In this document: positions 46,364 to 55,281 of the stretch, piece after piece
Layout: every line of letters begins with the position of its first letter
Numbering within the stretch: position 1 is the first letter of the stretch
NCBI RefSeq assembly: GCF_900167915.1
Contig: NZ_FUYM01000004.1
Span: forward strand, 124,001 to 188,000
DNA: 64,000 bases
Reading direction: 5' to 3'
From: Rhizorhabdus histidinilytica
GTDB lineage: Bacteria; Pseudomonadota; Alphaproteobacteria; Sphingomonadales; Sphingomonadaceae
Made by a program: the position numbers and the translations under genes
The notes under the pieces: generated by a model
What the model was told of the DNA's origin: nothing
What the model saw: only the letters and a program-made list of their open reading frames with translations
The model's database searches: none

Positions 46364-47149
46364 TCAGTGCAGGTTGATCGCGTCGTTGAGGTACAGCGAC
46401 GTCAGCAGCGCGAACACATAGGCCTGGATGGCGCACACCAGCAGTTCGAGCAGGGTGATGCCGATCATCAGGATGAAGCTGGGAATCGAGACGATCGCGA
46501 CGGTCAGCGCGCCGGCGTTGATGCCGTTGATCACAAAGCCGGCGAGGACCTTCATCAGGATGTGCCCCGCGGTCATCGCGACGAACAGTCGCAGGCCCAG
46601 CGAGAAGGGGCGGATGAGGAAGGAGAACAGCTCGATGACGAAGATCATCGGGATCATGTAGCCGGGCGTGCCGTGCGGCACGAACAGCGAGAAGAAATGG
46701 AAGCCGTGGCGCCAGAAGCCGACAACCAGCACGATCGAGAAGCTGATCACGGCCAGCACGCCGGTGACCGTCAGGTGGCTGGTGACGGTGAAGGGGTGAA
46801 CGCCGACGACGCCGGTAGGCATCATGCCCATGATGTTCGCGATCAGGATGAACATGAACAGCGAGAAGACATAGGGCGTGAACTTCTTGCCCTCGGGCCC
46901 GATGTTCGTCGCCATCATGCCCGAGACGAAGCCGGTGAAGCTCTCCACCGCGGCCTGCCAGCGGCCGGGGACCAGATCGCGCTTCATGCCGCCGATCATG
47001 AAGATCAGCAGCGCCGCGAGCGTCACCACCATCCACATCGCCGAATTGGTGAAAGCGATGTTATGGCCTGCAATCGACCAACCCTGACCGAACAGCGGTT
47101 CGATCATGAACTGGTGCATCGGATCGATCTTGCCCGATTCGGCTGCCAC
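46364..47149 (-). CDS. atpB: ATP synthase F0 subunit a
   Basis: The protein has 261 residues with five to six membrane helices. The proton-channel helix 'FSLGLRLFVAMTAGHILMKV' carries the essential Arg, and 'LELLVCAIQAYVFALLTSLY' is the last helix with the conserved Gln. It lies between atpI and atpE in the operon. Confidence 0.97.
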   Translation of the reverse strand: MAAESGKIDPMHQFMIEPLFGQGWSIAGHNIAFTNSAMWMVVTLAALLIFMIGGMKRDLVPGRWQAAVESFTGFVSGMMATNIGPEGKKFTPYVFSLFMFILIANIMGMMPTGVVGVHPFTVTSHLTVTGVLAVISFSIVLVVGFWRHGFHFFSLFVPHGTPGYMIPMIFVIELFSFLIRPFSLGLRLFVAMTAGHILMKVLAGFVINGINAGALTVAIVSIPSFILMIGITLLELLVCAIQAYVFALLTSLYLNDAINLH

Positions 47150-47188
47150 GCTTGCCTTACCCCTGCTTATGCCAAAAGCGTCCGGAAG

Positions 47189-47509
47189 CTATTCCGGGCG
47201 CTCCTGAGAAATCCGTATGATGTTCCTGAAGGCGACCGCGATTCCGAGGAACAGCATCACCAAAAGGAGCCAGGGCTTGGTCCCGAGCCAGCGATCGAAG
47301 CACCAGCCCAGCAGACTTCCGCCGACAATACCCGCGATCAGTTCGGCCAGCACGCGGTTGCCCTGGGAATATCCCTTCTCGGGCTTCTTGTGCACGCTCG
47401 CCGTTCTGACCCTTTCGGCATGCTGGGCCGCCTGCAACCGCTCATCGAGCGATGTAAGACGCTGATCCCCCACGCTTTCCGGGTCCTGCCCGGGATCATT
47501 TGCCGCCAT
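47189..47509 (-). CDS. atpI: AtpI/AtpZ-type accessory protein of ATP synthase
   Basis: The protein has 106 residues. A polar N-terminal half is followed by two helices, 'LIAGIVGGSLLGWCFDRWLG' and 'WLLLVMLFLGIAVAFRNI', the hairpin of the ATPase_gene1 family. It helps c-ring assembly in other bacteria. It is the first gene of the operon; the promoter should lie in 47510-47766, where no gene is seen. Confidence 0.88.
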   Translation of the reverse strand: MAANDPGQDPESVGDQRLTSLDERLQAAQHAERVRTASVHKKPEKGYSQGNRVLAELIAGIVGGSLLGWCFDRWLGTKPWLLLVMLFLGIAVAFRNIIRISQERPE

Positions 47510-47766
47510 GCCGAATCCCTTCCTCGTCGCGGAAAGGCTGCGTCATGCCGACGAGCGACCCCGCCAAGGCGAGGCCCCTTTAGGAAGGGGGGTCCCCCGA
47601 GTCAACAACGGTGAGGGAGGAGGGACGAAAGGAGATCGCCGCCACGCTCCATCGGCGGCGCGAACGCCACATCACCGACAGGTCACCCAATCAGTTCACC
47701 AAACCGATCCACGCGCCTGAAAAGAAGAGGCGCCAGAGGTGCGCGCAGCCCCATCCGACGGGTCGA

Positions 47767-48117
47767 TCAATTCAAAAAGCGCACCCACAGACCAGAAAAA
47801 AACAGCAATTGAAGCCCTATATAAGCCGCCGGAGCCATCCACATGTTGCGACTGTTTCGCAAACCCAACCAAAGCAGACTCGCAATGATATAATAAAATA
47901 TAAAATTACAAGTCGCTGAAATATAGAATATTTTCAATAATTCATGAATGGGTACAGAGCCATCCACATCACCAGAAAACAGAAAATAAAAAGGATAAAC
48001 AGTCAAAACTGGTATCGTTAGAAAATATGCCTTCAAAATTAAAACAAGTAGCGCACATACCGCCGCCACGACGACTCCCAACACCCCGCCAATTGAAGAA
48101 TATCGCAGATAGGACAT
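47767..48117 (-). CDS. AT-rich hypothetical membrane protein
   Basis: The frame is open to 48195; the ATG at 48117 gives a protein of 116 residues with four hydrophobic helices ('GVLGVVVAAVCALLVLILKA', 'TIPVLTVYPFYFLF', 'ISATCNFIFYYIIASLLWLG', 'AAYIGLQLLFFSGLW'). No ribosome site supports either start strongly. The region is far richer in A/T and in Phe, Tyr, Ile and Asn codons than its neighbours, a sign of acquired DNA. No family was recognised. It ends beside the upstream region of the atp operon. Confidence 0.6.
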   Translation of the reverse strand: MSYLRYSSIGGVLGVVVAAVCALLVLILKAYFLTIPVLTVYPFYFLFSGDVDGSVPIHELLKIFYISATCNFIFYYIIASLLWLGLRNSRNMWMAPAAYIGLQLLFFSGLWVRFLN

Positions 48118-48198
48118 ACTGCTATTTGATCCAAGGCCTCTGAGTTTCGATAAAGCCGTTTGGCCAAAAGGCCGGCACCGTATCCACACCCCCATCCT

Positions 48199-48294
48199 TC
48201 ATTCACCGGGATATTGGATACCCAGCAAATCGAGCATTTTCTGGACCTGCTCGTTGCGCGATGGCTTTGTATCCGGCGGAAGCCCTCGAAGCAT
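48199..48294 (-). CDS. Possible 31-aa peptide upstream of the AT-rich membrane gene
   Basis: An ATG at 48294 is preceded by AGGAG. The peptide is hydrophilic and ends 'QKMLDLLGIQYPGE'. Its stop lies 4 nt before the longest start of the membrane gene downstream (48195). It may be a leader peptide or the remnant of a longer protein. Coding evidence is limited to the ribosome site. Confidence 0.3.
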   Translation of the reverse strand: MLRGLPPDTKPSRNEQVQKMLDLLGIQYPGE

Positions 48295-48426
48295 GCGACT
48301 TTATCTCCTCTCATCGCCCAGCTTTATGCTGGCCCGATTTTCATACCGAGCAGCGGAGAAAAAGTTAAGAACAAAACGAGAACAATAGATGCAGAACGGC
48401 CCGCCGTCAAGCGGGCGTCACTCCAT
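48295..48426. other. Non-coding remainder of the AT-rich patch
   Basis: Together with the tiny frame above, this completes the roughly 310-bp gap 48118-48426 between the membrane gene and ydbL. It contains A-rich tracts such as AAAAAGTTAAGAAC and a short hairpin at the ydbL end. No clear RNA gene or repeat was found. Confidence 0.4.
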
Positions 48427-48801
48427 TCAGCCGCAATAGTCGGGTGTGATCGATTCCGATCCCTTGCGGGTCTGCCAGCCGCCGTCCTTCAGCTTATAAG
48501 CCTGGCCGGGCTTGACCGCGCGGAGCGTCTGGCACGCCGTGGTCTGGGCGAACTGGTCGACCGTCACGTTGCGCGCCGCGGCGACCTGGGTGTAACCGGC
48601 GCGGCGCTTGATGTTGATCGCGTCGACCGCCGCCTTGAGGTCGCCCGAGGGCGGCGAGACGAAGCCGAGATAGCCGTCCCACTGCTCGCCGACCTTGCCG
48701 GCCGAGAGCGCCTGCTCGACGACCGGGTCGGCGGCGAGCGCGGGGGCGGCCACGGCCAGCGCGGCGGCGGCGATCAGGCTGGTCTTGAACAGGTTCATCA
48801 T
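48427..48801 (-). CDS. ydbL: YdbL-like DUF1318 periplasmic protein
   Basis: The protein has 124 residues, starting at 48801 in an ATGATG pair overlapping the ynbE stop. The signal peptide reads 'LIAAAALAVAAPALAADPVV'. The DUF1318 core is 'GKVGEQWDGYLGFVSPPSGD' and 'IKRRAGYTQVAAARNVTVDQ'. It forms an operon with ynbE and ydbH, as in Escherichia coli. The C-terminus ends 'GWQTRKGSESITPDYCG', slightly longer than in some homologues. Confidence 0.88.
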   Translation of the reverse strand: MMNLFKTSLIAAAALAVAAPALAADPVVEQALSAGKVGEQWDGYLGFVSPPSGDLKAAVDAINIKRRAGYTQVAAARNVTVDQFAQTTACQTLRAVKPGQAYKLKDGGWQTRKGSESITPDYCG

Positions 48802-49010
48802 TGCGGAAACAGCTCCGGGTTGTTGGCGATGAAATCCTCGGCATCCTTCTGGAGCCGAACGACCACCTCCTGCTTCACATTGACGTTGAGGTTGATCTCG
48901 ATCGGCTTGTCCGGCGCCGCGACCTGGATGCAACCGACCAGCAACAGGCCGGGAGCGATCACCATCGCGGGCGCCAGGGCGCCGATAGGGGCGAACGTCG
49001 TCCTCTTCAT
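48798..49010 (-). CDS. ynbE: YnbE-like outer-membrane lipoprotein
   Basis: The protein has 70 residues. A signal peptide with lipobox 'LLLVGCIQV' gives a lipidated Cys. The mature part 'PDKPIEINLNVNVKQEVVVR' forms the beta segment typical of YnbE, ending 'IANNPELFPQ'. YnbE pairs with YdbH in a trans-envelope assembly in Escherichia coli. The stop overlaps the ydbL start by 4 bp. Confidence 0.9.
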   Translation of the reverse strand: MKRTTFAPIGALAPAMVIAPGLLLVGCIQVAAPDKPIEINLNVNVKQEVVVRLQKDAEDFIANNPELFPQ

Positions 49011-49074
49011 GGCCTGACGCTCGCACCGCAACGCTTCATCGTCAATCTCGGGATGTTCATCGCATGGCCTCGCT

Positions 49075-52000
49075 TTACCTTGGCTGAATGGGGGGCTGAA
49101 CGGGGGACGGGGGCGGCACGGTTCCGGCCGGCGGCTCGACCTCGATCGCCCCGGCCGCGGTGTTGCGCAGCACGATCGAGGGATCGACGAAGGTCTGCGC
49201 CGAGTTGACCAATCCCCGGAAAGGCGCCGAGATGGTGATCTTGAACCGGAACGGCAGTCGCGTGATCGGCGCGAGCAACCGGCCGACGATCCCGCCGTTG
49301 CGCGCGGTTTCCTGCGGCTTGTCATTGGTGCCGTCGAAGCGGACCTGGCTGACGATCTCACCGTCGAGGCTGCCGTTGAGATCGATCGTCAGCCGGTCGT
49401 AGCGCATCGACTTGAGCGCATCGAAGGCGATCCGCGCCATCCGGCCGAGATCGGCATTGGTGACGTCGCCGACATAGGACAGCGTCCCGCCGCCCGGCCG
49501 GACCTTCAGCATGCCATTCTCGATCCGGCCGCCCTTCGCATCGAAGATGATCGGCAACAGGCCGTCGAACGTCCCGGTGACCGCGATGTTCTTGAATTCG
49601 AGTTGCTGAACGAAGGTGGCGGCGTCGAGGCCGGTGATGCGGAAGGTCAGGTGCCGCGCGACCGGCTGGGCCATGTCGAGCACGGTCGGCTCGAGCGTGA
49701 GGGTGCCGCCTGCGAACGGCCAAGTGCCGTCGCTGACCGCCAGCTTGCGATCGGGCAGGATCCGGTAATGGATGACGCCGTCGGTAACGGCGACGCCTGG
49801 ATTGGCCTCGGCGATCGTCACCGTCTGGTCTGGCGCGGTGACCAGGCCGAGCAGGTCGGTGAAGCGGATCGTGCCCTTGAGCCCCGTGACCGGACCAAAG
49901 GCGGCGGCGAGGTTGAGCCCATCGGTGCGGAACTCCCCGTCGCTCGTCACATTGCCGCCGGCCCAGCGGATCCGCCCCTGCCCGTCGATCGTGCCGACGA
50001 CATTGGCGATCATGCCCAGCGTCAGGGGCGTGACCGCTTCGGGCTGGAGCGCCTTGCCGAAGCGGAGCTGGTCGACGTCGAGCACCGCATCCCCGGTGCC
50101 GCGCGACAGATCGTGCCGGACGGCGACGCGGGAGATGGGCTGATTCGAGCGCGGCTCGCGCAGAGTCGCGGTCGCGGCGATCCGACCACCGTCGAGCGTG
50201 AGCCGGACGTCGTTCGCGACGAGAGGGTGGAAACGGGGCGACGCGGTCTCGGCATCGGCGACGCGGACGGTGCCGTCGAGCGACAGGCGGCTGCCGGCGA
50301 GCGCCCATTGGCCCCCGCCCTCGGACAGCAGCAGCGGCACCGCGGCGAGCTTTCCCGCCGTTCCCTCGAAGCGGCCGCCCAGCCCCTGCGGACTGACGCG
50401 ACCGTCCAGCGCCGTCACGTCCAGCCGCGTCGGATCGGCGGAATCGCCGAGGCGAACGGCGAGGCTGTCGAGGCGGAAGCCCGGCCGGGCCACTGCCACA
50501 TCGATCGAACGGGCGGTCATCGTCAACGGCTGGTCGCCGACCCTGCCCCGCAGCCGCGGCGTCGCGATCCGCGCGCCACCAAACATCCCGCCGGCCGGGG
50601 TTCGCCCGACCAGTGCCCCGCCGACCGGACAAAGCAGCAGGTTCGAACGGCCGATCACCGTCCCGGCGATGGCGAGCTGGCGGAAGCCTAGCGGCGCGCA
50701 GGCGGGATTGAGGACGAAGCCCCCCTTCCCGCTGACGGCAAATTGGATCGGCAGGTCGAGCCCTTCGACGCGGCCGTCGGCGAGCGGCCCATCCATCGTC
50801 ACCCGGGTCGACACCAGCGTCCGACCGCCTGTACCCGGCCCGAACCGGATCGGCGCGAGGACCAGCCGCGCGCCGTCGGCCGCATAGGGCTCAACCGTCG
50901 CCGATCCGGTGAGCGGTGCGCCGGGCATCGCCTGCCGCAGGCTGATCAACGCCTTAGGGAGCCCTCCGCCCGACAGCTCGACGCTGGCATTGGCGATCAG
51001 CCCCCCATGGGGCCAGCGCCAACCGAGGCCTTCCGCCTGCTCCGAGCGGACCAGCAGGCGGGCGCCGCCCGGCGAGGTGAGCGCCAGCCGCTCGACACGC
51101 AGGCTGCTACCCTGTCCAGCCCGATTGAAGGTGAAGGCGGCCGTTCCGTCGATGTGACGGCCGGCCTGGCGGAGCGCCTTGCCCCAGGCGTTCAGGATCG
51201 GTCCGACCGGTGTCGCCTCCGCCGACGCCAGGGTGTGGGCGAGGCTATCGGCCATGGTCGGGTCGATCCGGGCGCCGGCGAGGCGCAGATCACCGGCGAC
51301 CGAGGCACCACCGGTGCGCGGATCGATCCGGTAATCGCCGTCGAGTGCCAGCCGATCGAGACCGGATCCGCCTGACAGAACCCGTTCAGCGACCAACCGC
51401 GCCTTGCCGGTGATGCGATCGGCGGAGGCGTCGAAGTCGACCGGCCCGGCCAATCGACCGATACGGGTCGTCCCCGCTTCTACGCCGCCCTCGATGAACG
51501 TCAGCCGGCCGGTCCAGCGGGTCAGGTCGCTCTTCCCCTTGGTGTCGATCGCCAAGCGCGGGGCGCGGACGACCGCACCGGGGCAACGGACTTCACCGAC
51601 CGTCGCGATCCCCCCAACCGAAGGACGCCCGCCGTCAACCTGCAGCCCCAGCCGTACAGCGATCTCATGGGCCGCGCAGCCGCCGCTCACCAGCCGATCC
51701 GATCCGAGCGCCAACGTCCCGCGAAAACCATCCTTGAGATTGCCGCCACCGTCGAGCGTGGCATTCACCACGCCCTGCGGCGTCGCGATGTCGGCCCGGA
51801 TCGCCCGTGCCGTCAGGATCATGTCGGGCAACGAGAAAGGTTGGTCGCTCTTCGTCGCCGGCAGCAGCCGGTCGATCGCGCCGAGCGACAATTTGCCGTC
51901 GATCAGCCGCCCGTGCAGCCGCACTCCGCCGGCATCGACCGCATGGACACTGACGCCCGAAAGGCCGATCGCCAACTCGATCTCCGCCCAGTCGGCGGTC

Positions 52001-52236
52001 AGGTCGGGCGCGCGCGGATCGCCGATGCGGATCGCCTCGATCCGATGGGTGCGGACGCCGATATGTGCGAGCCGGTAGCTGGCCGGCACGTTCCGCGCCC
52101 GTAGCGCCTCGTCGATGTAGGAGGCCGCGATCGGCACTCGCTCGATCCAGAGCCAGCCAACCCCGCCCGCTAACAGTACGGCCCCTGCACCGGCCAGGAT
52201 CAGCGGGCGGGACAGGCGACGGGAAGCATCCTCCAT
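49075..52236 (-). CDS. ydbH: YdbH-like AsmA-superfamily intermembrane protein
   Basis: The protein has 1053 residues from the ATG at 52236. A single N-terminal helix ('LILAGAGAVLLAGGVGWLWI') is followed by a very long beta-rich repeat body without further membrane segments. The YdbH C-terminal domain includes 'FKNIAVTGTFDGLLPIIFDA' and 'GTLSYVGDVTNADLGRMARI'. AsmA-like proteins form hydrophobic grooves that carry phospholipids between the membranes; YdbH is one of three partly redundant members in Escherichia coli. Its downstream neighbours ynbE and ydbL make the same operon. Confidence 0.9.
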   Translation of the reverse strand: MEDASRRLSRPLILAGAGAVLLAGGVGWLWIERVPIAASYIDEALRARNVPASYRLAHIGVRTHRIEAIRIGDPRAPDLTADWAEIELAIGLSGVSVHAVDAGGVRLHGRLIDGKLSLGAIDRLLPATKSDQPFSLPDMILTARAIRADIATPQGVVNATLDGGGNLKDGFRGTLALGSDRLVSGGCAAHEIAVRLGLQVDGGRPSVGGIATVGEVRCPGAVVRAPRLAIDTKGKSDLTRWTGRLTFIEGGVEAGTTRIGRLAGPVDFDASADRITGKARLVAERVLSGGSGLDRLALDGDYRIDPRTGGASVAGDLRLAGARIDPTMADSLAHTLASAEATPVGPILNAWGKALRQAGRHIDGTAAFTFNRAGQGSSLRVERLALTSPGGARLLVRSEQAEGLGWRWPHGGLIANASVELSGGGLPKALISLRQAMPGAPLTGSATVEPYAADGARLVLAPIRFGPGTGGRTLVSTRVTMDGPLADGRVEGLDLPIQFAVSGKGGFVLNPACAPLGFRQLAIAGTVIGRSNLLLCPVGGALVGRTPAGGMFGGARIATPRLRGRVGDQPLTMTARSIDVAVARPGFRLDSLAVRLGDSADPTRLDVTALDGRVSPQGLGGRFEGTAGKLAAVPLLLSEGGGQWALAGSRLSLDGTVRVADAETASPRFHPLVANDVRLTLDGGRIAATATLREPRSNQPISRVAVRHDLSRGTGDAVLDVDQLRFGKALQPEAVTPLTLGMIANVVGTIDGQGRIRWAGGNVTSDGEFRTDGLNLAAAFGPVTGLKGTIRFTDLLGLVTAPDQTVTIAEANPGVAVTDGVIHYRILPDRKLAVSDGTWPFAGGTLTLEPTVLDMAQPVARHLTFRITGLDAATFVQQLEFKNIAVTGTFDGLLPIIFDAKGGRIENGMLKVRPGGGTLSYVGDVTNADLGRMARIAFDALKSMRYDRLTIDLNGSLDGEIVSQVRFDGTNDKPQETARNGGIVGRLLAPITRLPFRFKITISAPFRGLVNSAQTFVDPSIVLRNTAAGAIEVEPPAGTVPPPSPVQPPIQPR

Positions 52237-52430
52237 GGGCGCACGCTTAACGGTTCGACGCGCGCGCGTCACCCCGGAGGAAGCAATCGCTCCGATCTAC
52301 TCCTCGCATCGGTCCCGACCCGGAAAACATGGTTAACCAACCCTCAATGCTTTGGACCTATTCCCTCGACCCTATCGAAACATGCGGCGGAGGCGGCCGG
52401 TTCCTGCGATCGGCGGCCGTGGAGATTCGA

Positions 52431-54209
52431 GTGACCATCCAGAATGCCAACGCGATCGTCCAACGGATCGGCCCCTGCCGGATCGCCCTCGACCAAGCCG
52501 CCTTTCCCGAGCTGAGCCGCGAACTCGCGCTGATGGGCTGCGAGACAGCCGATATCGCACTCGGCTTCCCGCCCCGGCCGCACGGCCTGACCGCCGGTTT
52601 CCTGTCATGGACCCAGCCCGATGCGAGCCGGGCCTTCGCCACCGCGCTTCGACGCTTCGACGCGATGGACGCCCTGATCCTGCAGAGCTGCGGACAGGAT
52701 CGCCGGTCGCTGGAGGGCGACCTCTTCGCGGCGGGTTGGCAGCGGCACCCCGGAGGCATGATGCCGGGCGAATATCCCGGCTGGACCGCGGCGACCCTAC
52801 CGGGCGTCAGCATCTGGCAACGGGTGCGCGGCCCGGCCGGGGACTGGCTGCGCAAGGGCGCCGAAGCCGATGCTCTGATCGCCCGCTACGCGACCGCCGC
52901 CACCCATGTCCGTCCCGGCGATCGGGTGTTGATCGACGGCATAGGCGCAGCCGACGGCGCGTCGATCCTGATGGCCTCTTCGCGCGCCGGCTCGGTCGTG
53001 CGTGTCGATGGCGGAGAGACCGATATCGGCGGTGAAACGGTCAACGAGCAATTCGATCGGCTGGCCGACGAATCGATCGACCTGATCGTAGCGATCGAAC
53101 CCGCCGTGCCGACCGACTGGCTGGCACGGCTCGACGATTATGCGCGGCTACTCAAATATGACGGCCGCATCCTGATCGGCTGGCAACTGGGGAACGGCGA
53201 CACGAAGCGACCGGCCAATTGGCAGGATTTCAGCGACGCCGTGTCCGATCGTTTCCTGCCGGAGAAGCGCTATGTCGAAATGGCGCTCGGCCCGGATCCG
53301 CTGGGCGCCTGTGCGATCTTCCCGATCGAGGCCGACCAGGTCGCCGCCACCGACTGGCTGATGCTCGTCGCATCGGTCAACCCGCTGCTCGGCGCGAACC
53401 ATGCGCAGGACTACGACCACCCCGCCTTTCCGCGGGCCCAGGGGCCACTGCCGGCGCTGGTCGACTTCGGAAACGCCTATGACAATCCCTGGCTCTACCG
53501 GTCGATGGTGCAGATGGGCGAACGGCTGGGGCCCGACGTCAAGCTCGCCCGCTTGGCCGAATGCGTGATCGAGGATTCGCGCGAGGATTCGGCAGATCGC
53601 GGCGCCGCAATCGCGGTGCTCGGCTATCGGGTGCTGGAGATGCGGCGCGGCGACCTGGCGCTGTCGATGCTGCCGCTGATCGAGGCCTATGTCGGCGTTC
53701 CGCTGACCGACGATACGCCGGTCCACGTCCGCCGCTGGCGGATCTCGCTCGCCTTCCTCGCCGGCCGGCTCAACGAGCTGGCGGACGACCGCGCGGCCGC
53801 GAAGCGCTGGTATCGCGCGGCGGCCGAAGCCGACTGGTCGGGCTTCTCACCGCTGCTGGCCACCAAGAGCATCGCCGCCGCCTTCTTCGAGGCGCGCATC
53901 CACCTTGCCGATGGCGACCCGCAGACTGCGCTCGCCTGCTTCCGCCACGGCGCCGATACCGCTCTCAAGGCCGCGGCCTTTCCGCACGATCGACAGATGG
54001 GTCCCGACGGACAGCCGCTGCCCTTCTACCTGCAGGAGCTGGCGGAGGTGATCGACATGGGATCGCAATGCGCCAATGCGCTGGCCCATTTTCCGCTCTG
54101 GCAGCGCGATCCGGGCCTGTTCTGGCGCCAGGTCGACATCCGCCGCTTCGGCCTCGCCTCCTGGGCGCGCGACCTCGAACGTGAGAATGAACGGCTGCGG
54201 GCGGCCTAG
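52431..54209 (+). CDS. Unrecognised 592-aa protein with methyltransferase-like and helical repeat regions
   Basis: I chose the GTG at 52431 because GGAG lies six bases upstream; the frame is open to 52329. Residues about 150-270 look like a Rossmann methyltransferase domain with a degenerate SAM motif ('GDRVLIDGIGAADGASIL'), followed by 'SIDLIVAIEPAVPTDWLARL' and 'LLKYDGRILIGWQL'. The C-terminal half is helical and TPR-like ('LAFLAGRLNELADDRAAAKR', 'IHLADGDPQTALACFRHGAD') and ends in a short charged coil. No signal peptide. It sits 11 bp upstream of kdsD, probably in one transcript, which hints at LPS or capsule synthesis. No family name can be assigned. Confidence 0.72.
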   Translation: MTIQNANAIVQRIGPCRIALDQAAFPELSRELALMGCETADIALGFPPRPHGLTAGFLSWTQPDASRAFATALRRFDAMDALILQSCGQDRRSLEGDLFAAGWQRHPGGMMPGEYPGWTAATLPGVSIWQRVRGPAGDWLRKGAEADALIARYATAATHVRPGDRVLIDGIGAADGASILMASSRAGSVVRVDGGETDIGGETVNEQFDRLADESIDLIVAIEPAVPTDWLARLDDYARLLKYDGRILIGWQLGNGDTKRPANWQDFSDAVSDRFLPEKRYVEMALGPDPLGACAIFPIEADQVAATDWLMLVASVNPLLGANHAQDYDHPAFPRAQGPLPALVDFGNAYDNPWLYRSMVQMGERLGPDVKLARLAECVIEDSREDSADRGAAIAVLGYRVLEMRRGDLALSMLPLIEAYVGVPLTDDTPVHVRRWRISLAFLAGRLNELADDRAAAKRWYRAAAEADWSGFSPLLATKSIAAAFFEARIHLADGDPQTALACFRHGADTALKAAAFPHDRQMGPDGQPLPFYLQELAEVIDMGSQCANALAHFPLWQRDPGLFWRQVDIRRFGLASWARDLERENERLRAA

Positions 54210-54220
54210 GAGAAATCGTC

Positions 54221-55225
54221 ATGTACCAGGATGGGGATATTCGCGCGAAGGTTCCCGCCGCCAGCCGCCAGCGCATTCTAGACGAGGGACGCGAGGTGCT
54301 GGGGGTCGAGGCGCAGGCGCTGACCCTAATGCGCGATGCGCTCGATGAGGATTTCGCGCGGACGGTCGAGCTAATCCTGGCCACGCAGGGGCGCGTGGTG
54401 GTCAGCGGCATGGGGAAGTCGGGCCATATCGCCCGCAAGATGGCGGCGACCTTCGCGTCGACCGGGACGCCCGCGATCTTCGTCCATCCAGGCGAAGCCG
54501 CGCACGGCGATCTCGGGATGTTGCTGGCCGGCGATCTGCTCGTCGTCCTCTCCAATTCGGGAGCGACTCCCGAGCTTGGCCCGATCATGACCTATGCACA
54601 TGACCTCGGCTGCCCGATCGTCGCGATCACCGCCCAGCGTCACTCGCCGATGGCACGGCAGGCAAGCGCGGCAATCATCCTGCCAAAGGTGCGGGAGACC
54701 TGCCCGGTCAACATCTCGCCGACCACTTCGACGACACTGATGCTCGCGCTCGGCGACGCGCTTGCGGTGTCGACGATGTCGATGCGGGGGATCACGCGCG
54801 CGGAGCTCGAGCGGCTCCATCCGGGCGGCCACATCGGTCTGCGTCTGCTGCCGGTCAACGACATCATGCATGTCGGCGATCGGCTACCGATCGTCGCGGC
54901 AACTACGCCGATGCGCGAGGTTCTGGTCATCATGACCGAGAAGAGCCTGGGGATCGCGGGGGTACTCGACGGCGACGGCCGGCTGGTCGGCACCGTCACC
55001 GACGGCGACTTGCGACGCAACATCGACCGGCTGCTGAACAGCGTGGCGGGCGACGTGATGACCCGCCATCCGAAGACGGTACCCGACGGCACCTATGCCG
55101 AGGACGCCAAGGCGATCCTGGCCGCGAACAAGATCACCGCCCTGTTCGTGATGGATCATGATCGGCCCGATACGCCGATCGGCCTGATCCACATCCACGA
55201 TTTCAACCGGATCGGCATGAACTGA
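54221..55225 (+). CDS. kdsD: KdsD/KpsF arabinose-5-phosphate isomerase
   Basis: The protein has 334 residues. The SIS domain includes 'RVVVSGMGKSGHIARKMAAT' and 'LVVLSNSGATPELGPIMTYA', with 'FVHPGEAAHGDLGM' holding metal-binding His residues. Two CBS domains follow ('RLPIVAATTPMREVLVIMTE' and 'TYAEDAKAILAANKITALFV'). It converts ribulose-5-phosphate to arabinose-5-phosphate, the precursor of Kdo in LPS. An AGGAG site precedes the ATG. Confidence 0.96.
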   Translation: MYQDGDIRAKVPAASRQRILDEGREVLGVEAQALTLMRDALDEDFARTVELILATQGRVVVSGMGKSGHIARKMAATFASTGTPAIFVHPGEAAHGDLGMLLAGDLLVVLSNSGATPELGPIMTYAHDLGCPIVAITAQRHSPMARQASAAIILPKVRETCPVNISPTTSTTLMLALGDALAVSTMSMRGITRAELERLHPGGHIGLRLLPVNDIMHVGDRLPIVAATTPMREVLVIMTEKSLGIAGVLDGDGRLVGTVTDGDLRRNIDRLLNSVAGDVMTRHPKTVPDGTYAEDAKAILAANKITALFVMDHDRPDTPIGLIHIHDFNRIGMN

Positions 55226-55281
55226 GAATCGCCGGTCGACAGCGATGGCAAGCCCGCTAAAATCAGTTAGCCTGCGCAACG

